64,000 nucleotides of DNA from Anaerolineales bacterium UBA3499 (lineage in GTDB: Bacteria; Chloroflexota; Anaerolineae; Anaerolineales; UBA11657). A program made the position numbers and the translations under genes. The DNA lies in NCBI GenBank assembly GCA_002377585.1, contig DFQC01000025.1, positions 1 through 64,000 on the forward strand, written 5' to 3'. Below, one piece after another: positions 15,528-25,604 of the stretch; position 1 is the stretch's first letter; every line of letters starts with the position of its first letter. The notes beneath the pieces are model-generated. The model made no database searches and was not told where the DNA came from. It saw only the letters and a list, made by a program, of their open reading frames with translations.

Positions 15528-16679
15528 TTATTTGTCGGCTCGTAATAACGTAAAGCTAATGATTGCACCAGTCTCAGGAGCATTTTCAGCCCATATAACC
15601 CCGCCATGGGCTTGTACAATATGATTAGCAATCGCTAAACCCAGTCCAGTGCCAGCACCTTTCCGAGTACGATCCGCCCGGAAAAACCGTTCGAAAATAC
15701 GCGGCAAATCATCTGGATGGATTCCAGGACCAGAATCCTGTATTTCAATTCTCACGCACTCATCCTCGGCAATTGCACTAACAATCACACTGCCATCCGA
15801 AGGAGTAAACTTTATAGCATTATGAAATATGTTACTTAATACTCTTTGTACTTGATCTGCATCAGCCCATACTGGGACATCTGTACATTCGGTCATATGA
15901 AACTGTATGGATTTGAGGTCAGCTTGAGGTTGCAAACGTTCAATTGTTGGCATTATCAACGTAACTGCATTAGCGGAGTCCAATTTGATAGCAAACCGCC
16001 CAGACTCTATCAGCGATATGTCTAGTAACTCTTGGGCCATTTCCTTTAGCGTGTCAGTCTCGGTGGTCATTTTTTCAAGAGCAGATATAGTGTCCGCAGA
16101 CTGTTCTCGAGCCATTAGCATGTCCAAAAGTAAACGAATTGAAGTCAACGGTGTACGTAATTCATGTGATATGTTTGCAAACAGATCACGCCTAGCCTGT
16201 TCCGAATAATGTAAGTTAGAAACATCAGACAAAGCAAGGACAGCTCCATAATCGAATCTCAATGCTCGTACCTGGTAAACACTATCCTGAAACTCAGATT
16301 GCCATTCATATAATTCTTCGTCAGTTTCACCTGACACCACGCTACGACATTCCAACTCAAACTCCTCAGAGTGGGTATAGCTCACAATACTAACTCCTGG
16401 ATCCGATATGTCACCGAAAATCTGCACAGCTATAGGATTTGCATATAACAGATTGAGCTCCGAATCAATCAAAAGTAAAGCTTCTTCCAGTACACTGCTA
16501 GCAGCCTGCCACCTTGCACTCTGTACTTTCTCTACCTCGGATTTTGTCTCTAGATCATCAGTTAAGACCTTTATTTGACGTCGCATAGTATCTATACGTT
16601 GTTTCGATAGTACGTAATAGCGTACAAATAATAAAACAACGAATAAACCGATTGCTATAAGCACTAAACTATTCGTCAT
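15528..16679 (-). CDS. phoR: Phosphate regulon sensor histidine kinase PhoR
   Basis: 383 residues: one N-terminal membrane helix (about 3-23), a short coiled linker, a PAS-like domain (about 60-155), HisKA with the phospho-acceptor block FANISHELRTPLTSIR (His about 172) and HATPase_c with N box IFHNAIKFTP, G1 DSGPGIHPDDLPRIFERF and G2 GTGLGLAI. Having a single N-terminal helix and no periplasmic domain is typical of PhoR, which senses Pst/PhoU state. It overlaps phoB by four bases (ATGA). Confidence 0.92.
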   Translation of the reverse strand: MTNSLVLIAIGLFVVLLFVRYYVLSKQRIDTMRRQIKVLTDDLETKSEVEKVQSARWQAASSVLEEALLLIDSELNLLYANPIAVQIFGDISDPGVSIVSYTHSEEFELECRSVVSGETDEELYEWQSEFQDSVYQVRALRFDYGAVLALSDVSNLHYSEQARRDLFANISHELRTPLTSIRLLLDMLMAREQSADTISALEKMTTETDTLKEMAQELLDISLIESGRFAIKLDSANAVTLIMPTIERLQPQADLKSIQFHMTECTDVPVWADADQVQRVLSNIFHNAIKFTPSDGSVIVSAIAEDECVRIEIQDSGPGIHPDDLPRIFERFFRADRTRKGAGTGLGLAIANHIVQAHGGVIWAENAPETGAIISFTLLRADK

Positions 16680-17356
16680 TCCTCAAACCGATATCCAACA
16701 CCACGAACTGTTACTATTCGGACAGGCTTAGATGGATCAAGCTCTATTTTCTCTCTTAACCAGCGTATATGTACGTCAACAGTATGTGTATTACCAACAT
16801 AGCTGTAACCCCACACTTTTTCCAACAACAAATCGCGTGATAAAACAGCCCCTTTATTCCTAATAAGTTCAGCCAGTAAGTTGAATTCCTTTTGTGTCAG
16901 ATGTACCTCCGCATCATCTTTGGATACACGACGAGAAGTAAGATCAAGGCTGATATCGCCTGAGGTCAATTGCATTTGGTTTTCTTGCTTGTCATTCCTA
17001 GTACGTCGTAAAAGTGATCTGATACGCGCTAGTAATTCTCCTAGACTAAATGGTTTGACCACATAATCGTCAGCACCGGTTTCAAGACCAACAATTTTGT
17101 CCATCTCCGTACCGCGAGCTGTAAGCATAATTATCGGCACATTAGAATCACGCCGCAGCGCACGACATACAGAAAGACCATCCATTTCCGGAAGCATCAA
17201 ATCTAACAATATCAGGTCAGGACCTTCTTCTTTTGCCTGTTTTAAACCATCAAGCCCATTGTCAGATAGGATTACTTCATACCCCTCAGACTCTAATCCT
17301 GCTGACAATGCTTCGCGCACCGTGTCATCATCTTCCACTATTAATATTGTAGGCAT
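16676..17356 (-). CDS. phoB: Phosphate regulon response regulator PhoB/PhoP
   Basis: 226 residues. Receiver domain with the acidic pocket VEDDD, phosphorylated Asp in LILLDLMLPEMDG, conserved TARGTEMDK and VVKPF; C-terminal OmpR/PhoB winged helix with LTQKEFNLLAELI and VRGVGYRF. Expected to activate the adjacent pst operon. A TATCAT -10 element lies at 17400-17405 (reading GCGGTATCAT on the minus strand). Confidence 0.92.
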   Translation of the reverse strand: MPTILIVEDDDTVREALSAGLESEGYEVILSDNGLDGLKQAKEEGPDLILLDLMLPEMDGLSVCRALRRDSNVPIIMLTARGTEMDKIVGLETGADDYVVKPFSLGELLARIRSLLRRTRNDKQENQMQLTSGDISLDLTSRRVSKDDAEVHLTQKEFNLLAELIRNKGAVLSRDLLLEKVWGYSYVGNTHTVDVHIRWLREKIELDPSKPVRIVTVRGVGYRFEE

Positions 17357-17552
17357 CTCAAAATGTCCCGGTTACTATATGTATGTTCATGAGAAGTACA
17401 TGATACCGCAGACTAGATGTTTATGGATAGTTCAAACGTCAATTCTGAAAACACAAATTCTATATTCATAACTTGCTGTCAAACAAATTGGTGTATATTA
17501 GCATGAGCGTAAACTATTAAAACGTCTTGGATATTATAAAGAGGAACTTGGC

Positions 17553-17873
17553 ATGAATATAGATAATGCTATTGATGACATTGTTTTACTTGTACAGCGA
17601 GATGGGCAACCACTTAAAGGTCTTGGGATTAGGGATAAAAAAATTTATGTGCGTCTTAAGGGGTATGATAGCATCGGCCTGTGGGTAGAATTGCCAGATT
17701 ATAATCTACCTCAACTTGCGCATTCAGAATCAGGACCACAAGATGAGATCACAGCAGACGCGTGTGCATTAATTCCTTGGACAGCGATAGAAACAGTGGT
17801 TCATTTTCCTGATTTAGAAGGCTTTGACTTCCCGAAACCAGAAGTTGATCAGCTAGGTTTTCAGAGTGAATAA
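17553..17873 (+). CDS. Conserved hypothetical protein, 106 residues
   Basis: Soluble, acidic 106-residue protein with good codon structure and an AGAGGA ribosome binding site before ATG 17553. No family is recognised. The N-terminal half (about 1-50) looks alpha/beta, and a LIPWTAIETVVHFPD segment lies near the C terminus. It is divergent from phoB across 196 bases and upstream of homoserine dehydrogenase by 84 bases; no functional link can be claimed. Confidence 0.75.
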   Translation: MNIDNAIDDIVLLVQRDGQPLKGLGIRDKKIYVRLKGYDSIGLWVELPDYNLPQLAHSESGPQDEITADACALIPWTAIETVVHFPDLEGFDFPKPEVDQLGFQSE

Positions 17874-17957
17874 GCCCTAGTATTTGCACATATAAATTAA
17901 ATGCATATAACAAATGTCTCAATCTCATTCTAGTCAAGATAACCCAGCGCAAATATT

Positions 17958-18998
17958 GTGAATACTTACAGACTAGCACTAATTGGCTTTGGAAACGTCG
18001 GTCAAGGTCTGGCAAAAATCCTGCTTGATCGCAGCGCCTGGCTGGAAGAGAGATTTGGTACATCATTTGTCATTGTAGCAATTAGTGATATACACAAAGG
18101 TAGCTGCTATGATCCAGCTGGACTATCCATATCCGAACTGTTAGATTCAATAGATAATACTAACAATCTCGAAGGAGTCACAGCTCCGCATCAAGGATGG
18201 GATTCTCTGCAGACCATACAAGATAGCAACGCAGATGTCATAATAGAAATTAGCTATACTGATTTAGAAACTGGAGAACCAGCGCTCACACACGCTCGAA
18301 CAGCTCTCCAGTCTGGAAAACATGTAGTAACTACAAACAAAGGTCCAATAGCGTTATATTTCCCAGAATTAATTGATCTAGCACACAAACACAATGTAGA
18401 AATTGGAGTGGAAGGCACGGTAATGAGTGGCACTCCTGTTCTAAGTGTCGGTATGGATGTTATGCAAGGAGCTGGAATCAATAAAATAGAAGGCATACTT
18501 AACGGCACGACAAATTATATTCTTACTCAAATGGAAACTGGTATGAGCTACAGCGAAGCACTACTTCAAGCACAAGATCTTGGTTATGCTGAAGCCAATC
18601 CAGATGGAGATGTAAAAGGTCATGATGCAGCTGGAAAAATAGTGATCTTGGCAAACCTACTAATGAATGTACCGCTAAGAATGCAAGATGTATCCTGCAA
18701 AGGTATCACGCACATTACAGAAAAAGACATCAGAGCTGCATCCAAAGAAAAGAAACGCTGGAAACTTGTCGGCATACTGGACAAAACAGATAATGGATGT
18801 GAAGCAAGAGTACAGCCAGAATTACTGCCGCACAATCATCCTCTGTACTCAGTGAGTGGTGCCACCAATGCTATCACGTACAGTACAAAATTGTTGGGAG
18901 ATGTAACATTGATTGGTCCTGGAGCTGGTCGTGTGGAAACTGGGTACGCATTATTAGAAGATTTGCTAGGCATCCTTAAAATCCAGAACGGGCAATAG
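17958..18998 (+). CDS. hom: Homoserine dehydrogenase
   Basis: 346 residues, GTG start. Rossmann nucleotide-binding motif ALIGFGNVGQGLAKIL at the N terminus, TTNKGPIAL, and the catalytic-domain blocks GIEGTVMSGTPV-like and GILNGTTNYILTQM, ADPxGDVKGHDAA-like (ANPDGDVKGHDAAGKI). Reduces aspartate semialdehyde to homoserine for methionine and threonine synthesis. It lacks a C-terminal ACT domain, so allosteric threonine inhibition through ACT is not expected. Product feeds metA further along the window. Confidence 0.95.
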   Translation: MNTYRLALIGFGNVGQGLAKILLDRSAWLEERFGTSFVIVAISDIHKGSCYDPAGLSISELLDSIDNTNNLEGVTAPHQGWDSLQTIQDSNADVIIEISYTDLETGEPALTHARTALQSGKHVVTTNKGPIALYFPELIDLAHKHNVEIGVEGTVMSGTPVLSVGMDVMQGAGINKIEGILNGTTNYILTQMETGMSYSEALLQAQDLGYAEANPDGDVKGHDAAGKIVILANLLMNVPLRMQDVSCKGITHITEKDIRAASKEKKRWKLVGILDKTDNGCEARVQPELLPHNHPLYSVSGATNAITYSTKLLGDVTLIGPGAGRVETGYALLEDLLGILKIQNGQ

Positions 18999-19027
18999 GA
19001 CTTATCTTCTAATAAGACATACTTAAA

Positions 19028-20836
19028 CTAATTTTTTCCAATAGCTTCGATATACTCAAGCGACTGGTGTCGAAAGTAAGTGTTGTATAAATCAGCATAA
19101 TGTCCAGAACAACCCATTAAAGTACTGTGATTGCCTCGTTCAATTATTTTCCCTTGACGCATTACAATAATCACATCGGCTGAACGCACTGTAGATAATC
19201 TATGAGCAATCAAAATACTGGTGCGGTTCTTGACTATTAAATCAAGAGCCTCTTGAATCTGAGATTCAGTGAAAGGATCAACGCTTGCTGTAGCCTCATC
19301 AAGCAAAAACAGGGTCGGGTCTTGGAGTAGAACTCTATTCAAAGCCACCAGCTGTCGCTGGCCTAAAGATAATCGAGAGCCGCGCTCACCTACATCAGTC
19401 TTGATACCATCCGGAAGAGCATATAGCCATTCTCCATCACCAATACTGTGAGCTACTTCCAATATGTCACTATCACTAGCTTCTGGACAAGCATAACGAA
19501 TATTATCAGCCAAACTTCCGGAAAACAGGAATGGGGACTGTGATACTATACCAATTTGCCGTCGATAATCTTGCAAATCAAAAGTGCGGATGTCTCTGCC
19601 ACCAACACATATAAGTCCGCTCTGAAATTCGTAAAATCTTGCTAGCAATTTGACTAATGATGATTTGCCGGCTCCAGTATGTCCCACAAGAGCAACACTC
19701 TGTCCAGCAGCAATTTGTAGGGAAAAATCGTTGAGTACTTGCTCATTTTTCTCATAATGAAAGTCCACTTTCTCAAATGTAATATCTCCTGGAATGAGAG
19801 TCGAACCAGTACTCTCAGTTTGTAAGACCATAGATTCTGCATCAATTAGGGCAAACACCCGTTCGGCCGCAGCTAATCCGCCTTGAAACTGGCTCCAGAA
19901 TGCGGCTAGCTGCATGATAGGAAACCAGAAACGATCTACAGTTGATACGAAAAGATACCAGGCTCCAGCTGAAATTAGACCTACACCAGCAGCACGGCCA
20001 CCTGCATATAACATTAACGCTACGCCTATACCCACTAGACCATGTAATACTGGAAATACAGTCGAAAGCACCAAACCTCTCCGAAAGTTGATCCTATACG
20101 ATTCTGTATTTACTGCAGAGAATTCTCCGTATATGGAGCCTTCCTGGCGAAAATTCTTCGCAACACTAATTCCTGTGATAGCTTCCTGAATGGCTGAATT
20201 TACATTAGCCATAGCTCTAGTGCCTTGTCTAGTGACCTTACGCGCAATCTTTCTCCACCCTTTAACTAAATAAAACAACAGGGGAGTAAGTACCAATTGT
20301 AAACATGCCAAACGCCACTCGATTCTAAACAGGACAACTAACAGTACCAGCACTACTGCTACCTGGTTAAGAATATCCCCAACCAATCGCATAGTTTGAC
20401 CAAATTCATGCGTATCAGAAGTCACTCTGCTAATGACTTTGCCCGAGATATGTTCGTCATAAAATGCAAGATCATGAAATACCGCTGCTTTAAATGCATC
20501 GCTACGCATCTCTAATACGACATCTGCTATCAGTGTAGTAAAGCCTCGGAAACGTATGTAGTTCAACACCCACACAACTACCCCTATGACCATGATTATC
20601 GCTATCAATCGAATCAGTATAGCTTGACCGCCGCCAGATGCTATCTGATCTACTCCTTGTGCTACTATCACAGGAAAAGCCGCGCTTAACAGAGAAAGCA
20701 ATATTAAAGATACGACAACTATAGCCAACCTTACTTTGTAAGGTTGAACGTAATGCCAGATTCTACGAACTAAATCACTATCACTGTAGTGACGATCATA
20801 TGAATCAGTGGCTAATCCACCAAAGACAGATGTCAT
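19028..20836 (-). CDS. ABC exporter half-transporter, subunit with intact Glu and LSLGQ signature
   Basis: 602 residues: six-helix ABC membrane domain (about 35-320) and C-terminal ATPase. Walker A GHTGAGKSS, Walker B LFLLDEATASVD with catalytic Glu, switch His in LIAHRLS; signature reads LSLGQRQ instead of LSGGQ. Its partner immediately upstream has the complementary change, the pattern of heterodimeric exporters such as TM287/288 and BmrCD. Substrate unknown (drug or lipid export is typical). Two bases separate the pair. Confidence 0.93.
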   Translation of the reverse strand: MTSVFGGLATDSYDRHYSDSDLVRRIWHYVQPYKVRLAIVVVSLILLSLLSAAFPVIVAQGVDQIASGGGQAILIRLIAIIMVIGVVVWVLNYIRFRGFTTLIADVVLEMRSDAFKAAVFHDLAFYDEHISGKVISRVTSDTHEFGQTMRLVGDILNQVAVVLVLLVVLFRIEWRLACLQLVLTPLLFYLVKGWRKIARKVTRQGTRAMANVNSAIQEAITGISVAKNFRQEGSIYGEFSAVNTESYRINFRRGLVLSTVFPVLHGLVGIGVALMLYAGGRAAGVGLISAGAWYLFVSTVDRFWFPIMQLAAFWSQFQGGLAAAERVFALIDAESMVLQTESTGSTLIPGDITFEKVDFHYEKNEQVLNDFSLQIAAGQSVALVGHTGAGKSSLVKLLARFYEFQSGLICVGGRDIRTFDLQDYRRQIGIVSQSPFLFSGSLADNIRYACPEASDSDILEVAHSIGDGEWLYALPDGIKTDVGERGSRLSLGQRQLVALNRVLLQDPTLFLLDEATASVDPFTESQIQEALDLIVKNRTSILIAHRLSTVRSADVIIVMRQGKIIERGNHSTLMGCSGHYADLYNTYFRHQSLEYIEAIGKN

Positions 20837-20837
20837 T

Positions 20838-22631
20838 TCAATTACCCTTTCCTAGTAAATCTTGATCGCCTATGTAGTGCGAGAAGATACGTTTATAGGC
20901 AAGCGAATTTTCCATGAGATCATCATGATTTCCAACATCTGTCACTTGACCCTGTCGAAGAACCACAATGAGATCCGCCCAGCGAATTTGAGACAAGCGA
21001 TGTGTAATCAAGAATGTTGTACGACCCTTAGATGCTTCACGAATAGCACTTTGGATCTGGTCTTCAGTCGCACTATCAATCGCACTAGTAGAATCATCCA
21101 AAATCAGAATGCTCGGATCCGTGAGAAAAGCACGGGCCAAAGCCAGACGCTGACGCTGTCCCCCAGACAGTTTAGTGCCACGCTCACCTATTATGGTCTT
21201 ATATCCATTCTGGAAATCCAGAATGAAATCATGGGCCTGAGCTGCGCGCGCAGCTGTCTCAATCTGCGCCTGGGTAGCACCAGGTAATCCGAATGCTATA
21301 TTTTCTGCAATACTACGTGAAAACAAGAATAAATCTTGCTCAATGATAGAAATTTGTTTTCTCAATGAAGATAGATTCCAATCACGCACATCTATGCCGT
21401 CAACAATGACACTACCATTTTGGACATCGTAAATTCGGTTTATCAATTTGACTAAAGTCGATTTTCCAGAACCAGTTTGACCAACAAGCGCGATGGTTTG
21501 ACCTGGAGCTGCACTAAACGAAATATTTTTTAGTACATTATTGTCTGATGCATATCCAAATGACACATTATTAAACTTAACAGCACCATTGATTACACCT
21601 TCATGACCAACCACATTCTCATCAAGCTTAGTTTCACCTGTGATCAGCTCCAACATACGCCGTGCTCCCGCCAGACCTAACGCTACCTGAGAATAAGAAA
21701 ATAAGGATACAAAAACTGGAAAACCCAACAAAGACAATAGTCCCATGTATGCCACTACATTACCAACTGAGATAGCACCCGATCTAAACAATGTTACTGC
21801 ATGCCAAAAACCAAATGCATTTGCTAAACCCATTAGTAGTAATGGCATGAAACGCGCTTCTACACAACCTTGATCAACAAAAGCATCGCGGTATTCTTTT
21901 GCCTTTTGTAGGAACCGCTTAGTCTCAGACTCTTCTTGTGCAGCTCCCTTGACTGTCTCTACTCCATCTATCACTTGCGCAAGATGAGCATTAAGGCCTC
22001 CAAATGTTCGTCTAACTCGCTCCGAGATAGGTCTTAACTCAGCTAAATACTGCCACAATGCAATTACATACAACACCAAAAACGCTAACGGTACTATCAT
22101 GAGATCCGCATGTATATAGAAAGCAAAAATAGCCGGCATAAACAAAAAACTACCCGAACCGATTACCAGATTTAGTCCAGGGTTAAACATAAGATTAATC
22201 TCTCGCACATCGTTAGTTGCACGTGCCATTACATCTCCGACTGCATACATATCGTGAAATGTCATGCTCTTTCCTATTAAGCTAGAATATAACTCATCGC
22301 GCGTGTCACGCTCCATACGCTGCCCTATTATCTCGGCTGAGATATTACGCATGAGAATGCCAACCGCTCTAGCTATTTGAGTCAAAAGGACCATTGTCGA
22401 AGACCACAAAAGATGCTCATAATCAGGTTGTGGTTGCGTGCGCACAAAAACATCAAAAGCTGCCCCTATTAGAATAGGTACCCATGCCGCAAGCGCAGCA
22501 TTAGCAAATGATGGGATAATCATGCCAATTACTGACCAGATGTGACGCTTAGAATGTGACATCATCCAACTTAAGGATGAACGCGTGTCGGTTTTTATCT
22601 GATCTTTTACTGAAAATTCACTATATGTCAT
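20838..22631 (-). CDS. ABC exporter half-transporter, subunit with degenerate Walker B (Asp)
   Basis: 597 residues from ATG 22631; a TTG at 22694 would add 21 residues and has no better ribosome binding site. Six-helix membrane domain then ATPase with Walker A GQTGSGKST, canonical LSGGQRQR, switch His in LITHRLS, and Walker B ILILDDSTSAID, where the catalytic Glu is Asp. In the heterodimer this subunit supplies the intact signature to the partner's active site. First gene of the two-gene operon. Confidence 0.92.
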   Translation of the reverse strand: MTYSEFSVKDQIKTDTRSSLSWMMSHSKRHIWSVIGMIIPSFANAALAAWVPILIGAAFDVFVRTQPQPDYEHLLWSSTMVLLTQIARAVGILMRNISAEIIGQRMERDTRDELYSSLIGKSMTFHDMYAVGDVMARATNDVREINLMFNPGLNLVIGSGSFLFMPAIFAFYIHADLMIVPLAFLVLYVIALWQYLAELRPISERVRRTFGGLNAHLAQVIDGVETVKGAAQEESETKRFLQKAKEYRDAFVDQGCVEARFMPLLLMGLANAFGFWHAVTLFRSGAISVGNVVAYMGLLSLLGFPVFVSLFSYSQVALGLAGARRMLELITGETKLDENVVGHEGVINGAVKFNNVSFGYASDNNVLKNISFSAAPGQTIALVGQTGSGKSTLVKLINRIYDVQNGSVIVDGIDVRDWNLSSLRKQISIIEQDLFLFSRSIAENIAFGLPGATQAQIETAARAAQAHDFILDFQNGYKTIIGERGTKLSGGQRQRLALARAFLTDPSILILDDSTSAIDSATEDQIQSAIREASKGRTTFLITHRLSQIRWADLIVVLRQGQVTDVGNHDDLMENSLAYKRIFSHYIGDQDLLGKGN

Positions 22632-22739
22632 ATGATCGCGTACATTCAAATAGGGACTTCTAGTAAAGCAATAGCGTCCAATGATGGACGCCAAGTAAAT
22701 TATAGTCGATTAGCATCATGGATGTTACTAACCACGCGG

Positions 22740-22745
22740 TATAAT
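22740..22745 (+). promoter_or_regulatory. -10 promoter element TATAAT close to the start codon
   Basis: A perfect TATAAT ends eight bases before the ATG of the glycosyltransferase at 22754, reading GCGGTATAAT. Transcription would begin at or very near the start codon. Confidence 0.5.
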
Positions 22746-22753
22746 CTGACTAA

Positions 22754-25534
22754 ATGCTCAATAGAATAACCCTACCCTTATTAACTATTATTACTTTAGC
22801 ATCTGCGGTGCTGCGGTTCTATGACATAAATGCTATTCCACCTGGATTGCATTATGACATTGCTGCTAACGCCATTCTAGTAGAAGACATAGCATTTAAA
22901 GGTTTCAGACCAGTATTCATCAGTGCTTACACAGGCAAAGAAGTCCTATTCTTTTACTCAGCGGCAGCAATTTTTAAAATGATTGGGTCCTCAATATTTG
23001 CACTAAAATTCACAGCAGCTATATGGGGAATAATTACTATCCCAATAACATTTTTCGCTATTAGACAGGTACTCAAACATCACCGACATTCACACTTTAT
23101 TGCAATTACAGTAGCTACATTTGTAGCTTTCTCTTTTACACATCTAGTGTGGTCAAGATTTGGTCTGCGTGCTATCACACAGCCAGCGATACAAGCATTA
23201 GCAATCGGATTATTGTTTCGAGCACTAAGACATAATAAATCTAGGGATTTCTTGCTTTCAGGACTATTGCTTGGGTTGACATTTCACACTTATTTAGCGG
23301 CAAGAGTACTACCTCTGGCATTGTTAATCAGCTGTTTGCCCATCGCTATATCATACCTCAATAAATCTATCAGAAAACAATGGAGACTACCCTTAAGAGG
23401 TGATCTGGTGCAATTTGTATTAGGTTTACTAATAGTGATAATGCCACTGATATTGCACTTCTATCAACATCCTCAAGAGTTTCTTACTCGAATAAACCAA
23501 GTTGGTCCAATCGCCGGAGAAACGGATTTGATAACAAAAGGCATAATAGGTGCACTAGGAATGCTGTTTGTTTCTGGAGAACCCTATGATCGCTTCAATA
23601 TTCCGGATAAAACATTGTTTGATCCAATAACAGCAAGTTTGTTTTTACTTGGTCTTTTGATCACAATTTGGAAGCTATCAATTTCTCGAAAAAACAAGAG
23701 CACAAGCAATCCAATAAACACAGCAGCTATGTTGTTGCTTGTCGTCTGGCTGCCTGTTTTTCTGCTACCAACTGCATTGGCGGTACATGAAGTTTTCCCG
23801 TCCAACGTGCGTGCCTTTGGATTGTTTCCATTTATATTCGTTTTTCCCGCAATTGGATTGTTATCATTACTGTCGCCATTGGTATCCCGGTACAACACAG
23901 ACCAACAAAAATCCAGTATTTATATGTTTGCTATCGCAATCATATTTACCCTAACCTGTGCTACCACAGTGAAAGATTACTTCCATATTTGGGCAAAACA
24001 AGAGACACAATATATAGTCAATGATGGCGATATAATGCACGCCGCAAAATATATCAACAGTAAGGAAGGTAATTATGAAAACACATATGTTAGTGCAATT
24101 CATCACCAACATCCCACTATGGCTTATCTTGCTAATCGCTACGAAGACATAATGTGGCTACGTGGTGGAGAAACACTAGTTATTCCATCGATAGGACCCA
24201 TATTATATGTTTTTCCACAATCTGCGTTACCACCCGCAGACTGGATCTCGTCTTGGGAGTCAGCACTAGTTGCATCACCGGCTGACACATCTGGCAACTT
24301 AGATTTACTTGCATATCATTTCAATACATCTACAGACATTCCACAACTAGAATTTCAATCAGTTTACGCAAAATTTGGACAGGTTGCTGAAATTACAGGT
24401 TTCCGAATACCAAAATTACAAACCGAAGGCCATCTAAATGTAGATCTAAGAATTAAGATTCTGAATTCAGATAAAAGCGACTATCGATTTGTAGCAGACC
24501 TAGTGGATAGATGGGGATATCATTGGAGCCAAGGATTTAATGACAGCTTCCAGTCTACTCAATGGCAATCAGGAGATACGATCATTGTCCGTACACAAAT
24601 CCCTCGAAGAACAGGAATGCCTCCTGGACAATATAATTTGGCTGTGACCATTTATTCTCCTAGCAGCAATCTAGCCCTGTCTTCTACATCCCATGATGGC
24701 AAAGTATCTAGTACTGCACAAATAGGGCCAATACAAGTCGCTCCTTCAACACGCACTGACGAGCTACCTATTCCTCAGCATGATAGATCAGACACATTCG
24801 GAAATCTTGAGCTATTTGGGTATGATCTATCTCAGCATGTATATAAACCAGGGGCTATTCTACCGTTATCTTTGTACTGGCGCTCTATCAATCCAACATC
24901 TCAAAACCAGAATGTCATTTTAATGTTGGACGAACATATAATAGACTCCTCCGAGCCTGCCAAAGGCACTTACCCTACTAGCAAATGGACACCTGGGGAA
25001 ATAGTCATTGATCATAGGTATATTAGAATACCTAGGGAAACCACACCTGGGAAATACAACCTTGGCATTAAATCTTCGTTAGATAATGACGCAATCGACA
25101 AAGTAATTTTGATGCCTATAGAAATTGAAAAGATAAATAGAGAGTGGAAAGCTACAATTCAAGAAAACAGGACTGAACATACAATAGGAAATGTGTTCCA
25201 GCTAGTTGGATATAACACAAGGTTCGATCAACAATTCAGCATACAACTAAATTGGAAAAGTCTACAATTAACTAATATTGATTATACAGTTTTTGTACAT
25301 GCTTTTAACTCGGACAATATATTAATAGGGCAGAGTGATAGTCAACCAGTAAATAACACATATCCAACTAGTTTGTGGGTACCAAATGAACACGTTGTAG
25401 ATACTCATTATATTTCACTTAATCCAGGAGAATATGACATAAAAATTGGATTGTATCTGCCAGAAACAGGCGATCGTTTAACCCTAAATAATGGTACAGA
25501 TGCAATCATAATTGAAAATCTAATCGTTCCATAA
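22754..25534 (+). CDS. GT39/ArnT-like membrane glycosyltransferase with C-terminal beta-repeat region
   Basis: 926 residues. The first ~450 form a polytopic PMT_2/ArnT-like domain: first loop with LHYDIAANAILVED and GKEVLFFYSAAA, and about ten hydrophobic helices. These enzymes move sugars from polyprenyl phosphate onto lipid or protein acceptors outside the membrane. After about residue 550 come repeated beta-sandwich-like units of ~120 residues (FGNLELFGYDLS..., IGNVFQLVGYNT...), each with a conserved TYPTSxWxP block, also common in this type of protein. Followed by cyclophilin and a polyprenol-phosphate sugar transferase, which fits a surface glycosylation role. Donor and acceptor are unknown. 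Confidence 0.8.
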   Translation: MLNRITLPLLTIITLASAVLRFYDINAIPPGLHYDIAANAILVEDIAFKGFRPVFISAYTGKEVLFFYSAAAIFKMIGSSIFALKFTAAIWGIITIPITFFAIRQVLKHHRHSHFIAITVATFVAFSFTHLVWSRFGLRAITQPAIQALAIGLLFRALRHNKSRDFLLSGLLLGLTFHTYLAARVLPLALLISCLPIAISYLNKSIRKQWRLPLRGDLVQFVLGLLIVIMPLILHFYQHPQEFLTRINQVGPIAGETDLITKGIIGALGMLFVSGEPYDRFNIPDKTLFDPITASLFLLGLLITIWKLSISRKNKSTSNPINTAAMLLLVVWLPVFLLPTALAVHEVFPSNVRAFGLFPFIFVFPAIGLLSLLSPLVSRYNTDQQKSSIYMFAIAIIFTLTCATTVKDYFHIWAKQETQYIVNDGDIMHAAKYINSKEGNYENTYVSAIHHQHPTMAYLANRYEDIMWLRGGETLVIPSIGPILYVFPQSALPPADWISSWESALVASPADTSGNLDLLAYHFNTSTDIPQLEFQSVYAKFGQVAEITGFRIPKLQTEGHLNVDLRIKILNSDKSDYRFVADLVDRWGYHWSQGFNDSFQSTQWQSGDTIIVRTQIPRRTGMPPGQYNLAVTIYSPSSNLALSSTSHDGKVSSTAQIGPIQVAPSTRTDELPIPQHDRSDTFGNLELFGYDLSQHVYKPGAILPLSLYWRSINPTSQNQNVILMLDEHIIDSSEPAKGTYPTSKWTPGEIVIDHRYIRIPRETTPGKYNLGIKSSLDNDAIDKVILMPIEIEKINREWKATIQENRTEHTIGNVFQLVGYNTRFDQQFSIQLNWKSLQLTNIDYTVFVHAFNSDNILIGQSDSQPVNNTYPTSLWVPNEHVVDTHYISLNPGEYDIKIGLYLPETGDRLTLNNGTDAIIIENLIVP

Positions 25535-25566
25535 AAACGTTAGTCAATATCACTATACGTAGAATC

Positions 25567-25575
25567 TGTTAGAAT
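25567..25575 (+). promoter_or_regulatory. Extended -10 promoter (TGTTAGAAT)
   Basis: TG-T-TAGAAT lies 29 bases before the cyclophilin ATG, which has its own AAAGGAAA ribosome binding site. Confidence 0.4.
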
Positions 25576-25604
25576 CACACCTATATGCAAAAGGAAATAC
25601 AAAA

